Assembly: GCA_028583605.1 (NCBI GenBank)
Contig: CM053333.1
Coordinates: forward strand, 12,671,638-12,735,637
Source of the DNA: Dastarcus helophoroides
Lineage: Eukaryota > Arthropoda > Insecta > Coleoptera > Bothrideridae
Length of the DNA stretch: 64,000 nucleotides
Direction of reading: 5' to 3'
The notes beneath the pieces were generated by a model. The model was not told where the DNA came from. It searched no databases and was given only the letters and a program-made list of their open reading frames with translations. This document shows, one piece after another, positions 63,001-64,000 of this stretch. A program made the translations under genes and the position numbers. The stretch's first letter is position 1. The number at the start of each line of letters is the position of its first letter.

Positions 63001-64000
63001 CTGAGAAAGCAAAAATAATTAGCAAGCAACCAAATCACCTAAATAAGATTAATGAGTAGTAACCTTTGTAAGCTTGGTTACATCATACATAATTTGGCTG
63101 CTACCTTAAGCTAGGGTTTCCTACAAAACGGCAACTCTAAAAGAACAGCCTTTATTTGACCGCCGCTTTATGCCATGCAGCGGTCGCGGGCAGAACAGTC
63201 GCCTTGACGGTGAACATTGATGTAAAGTAAGAAAAGCATTGCAGTAGAGTACGTCCGCCGAGACTAGGGCTGTAAAATTGTCACGATTTGAGCTGTATTG
63301 TTCTAATTTTCTATCATTTTTTTAGTAGTCACAAACTATATTTATTTGTGGTTTTCCTTTTAGTCGACAAAGAAATTTTGAAACACGTGTCACTTCACTT
63401 TTAGTTGACAAAAATTATTTTTAAAGAACGTATTTTTCTTTATTTAGTAGACAAGGTTGTATTTTAGGGTGTTTTTTTTTGGTTATATTAGGTTTTTTGA
63501 TCAGCAAAAATCATTTTTGGTCATGATGTTTTTTTAATTGGCAACGTAGCTGAAAACTAAAAATGTGTCTCATGAACTTATAAAGTATGTTGTTTTGCAA
63601 GACAAAATTTCTCTCTAAATTGATAACCTCTAATGATTCACAACAGATTTGTTCTTATACTTTATCACCATCAGAATCCCCACAGGCCAAGGGATTATTA
63701 TTATCCTAATTATTTCTGCCTATCGTTTACATTGTATTGAAATTCCTGGAGACGAATCTGAGGTATTGAAAAAAGTTTCAAATAAAAATTGTTCAGAATG
63801 TAATTTTGCAATGAACATAAATAAAAGCAAAAGATACTATATCGATATATTTTTATTATAATGCTAAATTTCCCAACAGAGGTACAAATTTCATAAACAT
63901 CCTTTATTTCTTATGTTAGATAACTTAGATATACATGTTTTTTTTAAATAAGTATTTTTAATAATTAATAAACCCATAACATGAAATAAATCAACATAAT
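63001..64000. other. Right edge of the window, one short hairpin
   Basis: GACCGCCGC (about 63158) and GCAGCGGTC (about 63176) form a short GC-rich hairpin within a less AT-rich patch (63090-63260). That patch may contain an exon of the minus-strand gene, but no frame is convincing. The rest is AT-rich with TTAGT(A/C)GACAA words repeated around 63320-63450. Confidence 0.4.

Noticed and set aside
1..64000. CRISPR arrays, operons or bacterial/phage systems
   Set aside because: Split exons, hAT and LINE elements and poly(A) signals show a eukaryotic nuclear genome. The tandem repeats seen lack the spacer-repeat layout.

Overview
The window looks like nuclear DNA of an insect or other arthropod. 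It is very AT-rich. It has short exons separated by GT..AG introns and is packed with nested DNA transposons (hAT, pogo/Tigger-like), non-LTR retrotransposons and foldback repeats. There are no operons, ribosome binding sites or dense ORFs. The order and species cannot be named from the sequence.

One host gene is well supported. It runs on the + strand from 8599 to 61781 in four coding exons (8599-8722, 9055-9183, 18828-18980, 61711-61781), all joined in phase 1. It encodes a 158-residue secreted protein: signal peptide, two six-cysteine EB-like modules (one per internal exon) and a hydrophobic C-terminus that looks like a GPI-anchor signal. Its 3'UTR ends near 62250-62325. A candidate terminal exon of a convergent minus-strand gene lies at 62881-63000. 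A 44-codon signal-peptide-like ORF at 49591-49725 is a weak extra candidate.

Almost everything else is repeat DNA. 1-8598 is upstream DNA with a foldback element (1211-1701). Intron 2 (9184-18827) holds a tandem array of about 120/480 bp units split by a pogo-like element (10689-12912), an RNase H-bearing LINE remnant on the minus strand (15853-17459), a second LINE tail (17461-17695) and a hairpin just before exon 3. Intron 3 (18981-61710, 42.7 kb) holds several hAT elements with 8-bp target duplications (19594-20567; 21309-23369; 37216-39511; 52642-55966; 53038-55845), often inside one another. It also holds a pogo-like element (36703-39632), many copies of three dispersed families (named A, C and E here), AT-rich degenerate GAAATTTTC blocks, and a LINE with endonuclease and reverse transcriptase (57139-60090, minus).

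The most notable signal is a canonical type I hammerhead self-cleaving ribozyme on the minus strand at 36402-36464. It has the short stem III known from Penelope-like elements and retrozymes. Two foldback families (A and B) carry a related hammerhead-like motif with one extra junction base. In family A, compensatory changes between copies support stem II. One sense copy (61257-61302) lies about 410 nt upstream of the last exon of the host gene.
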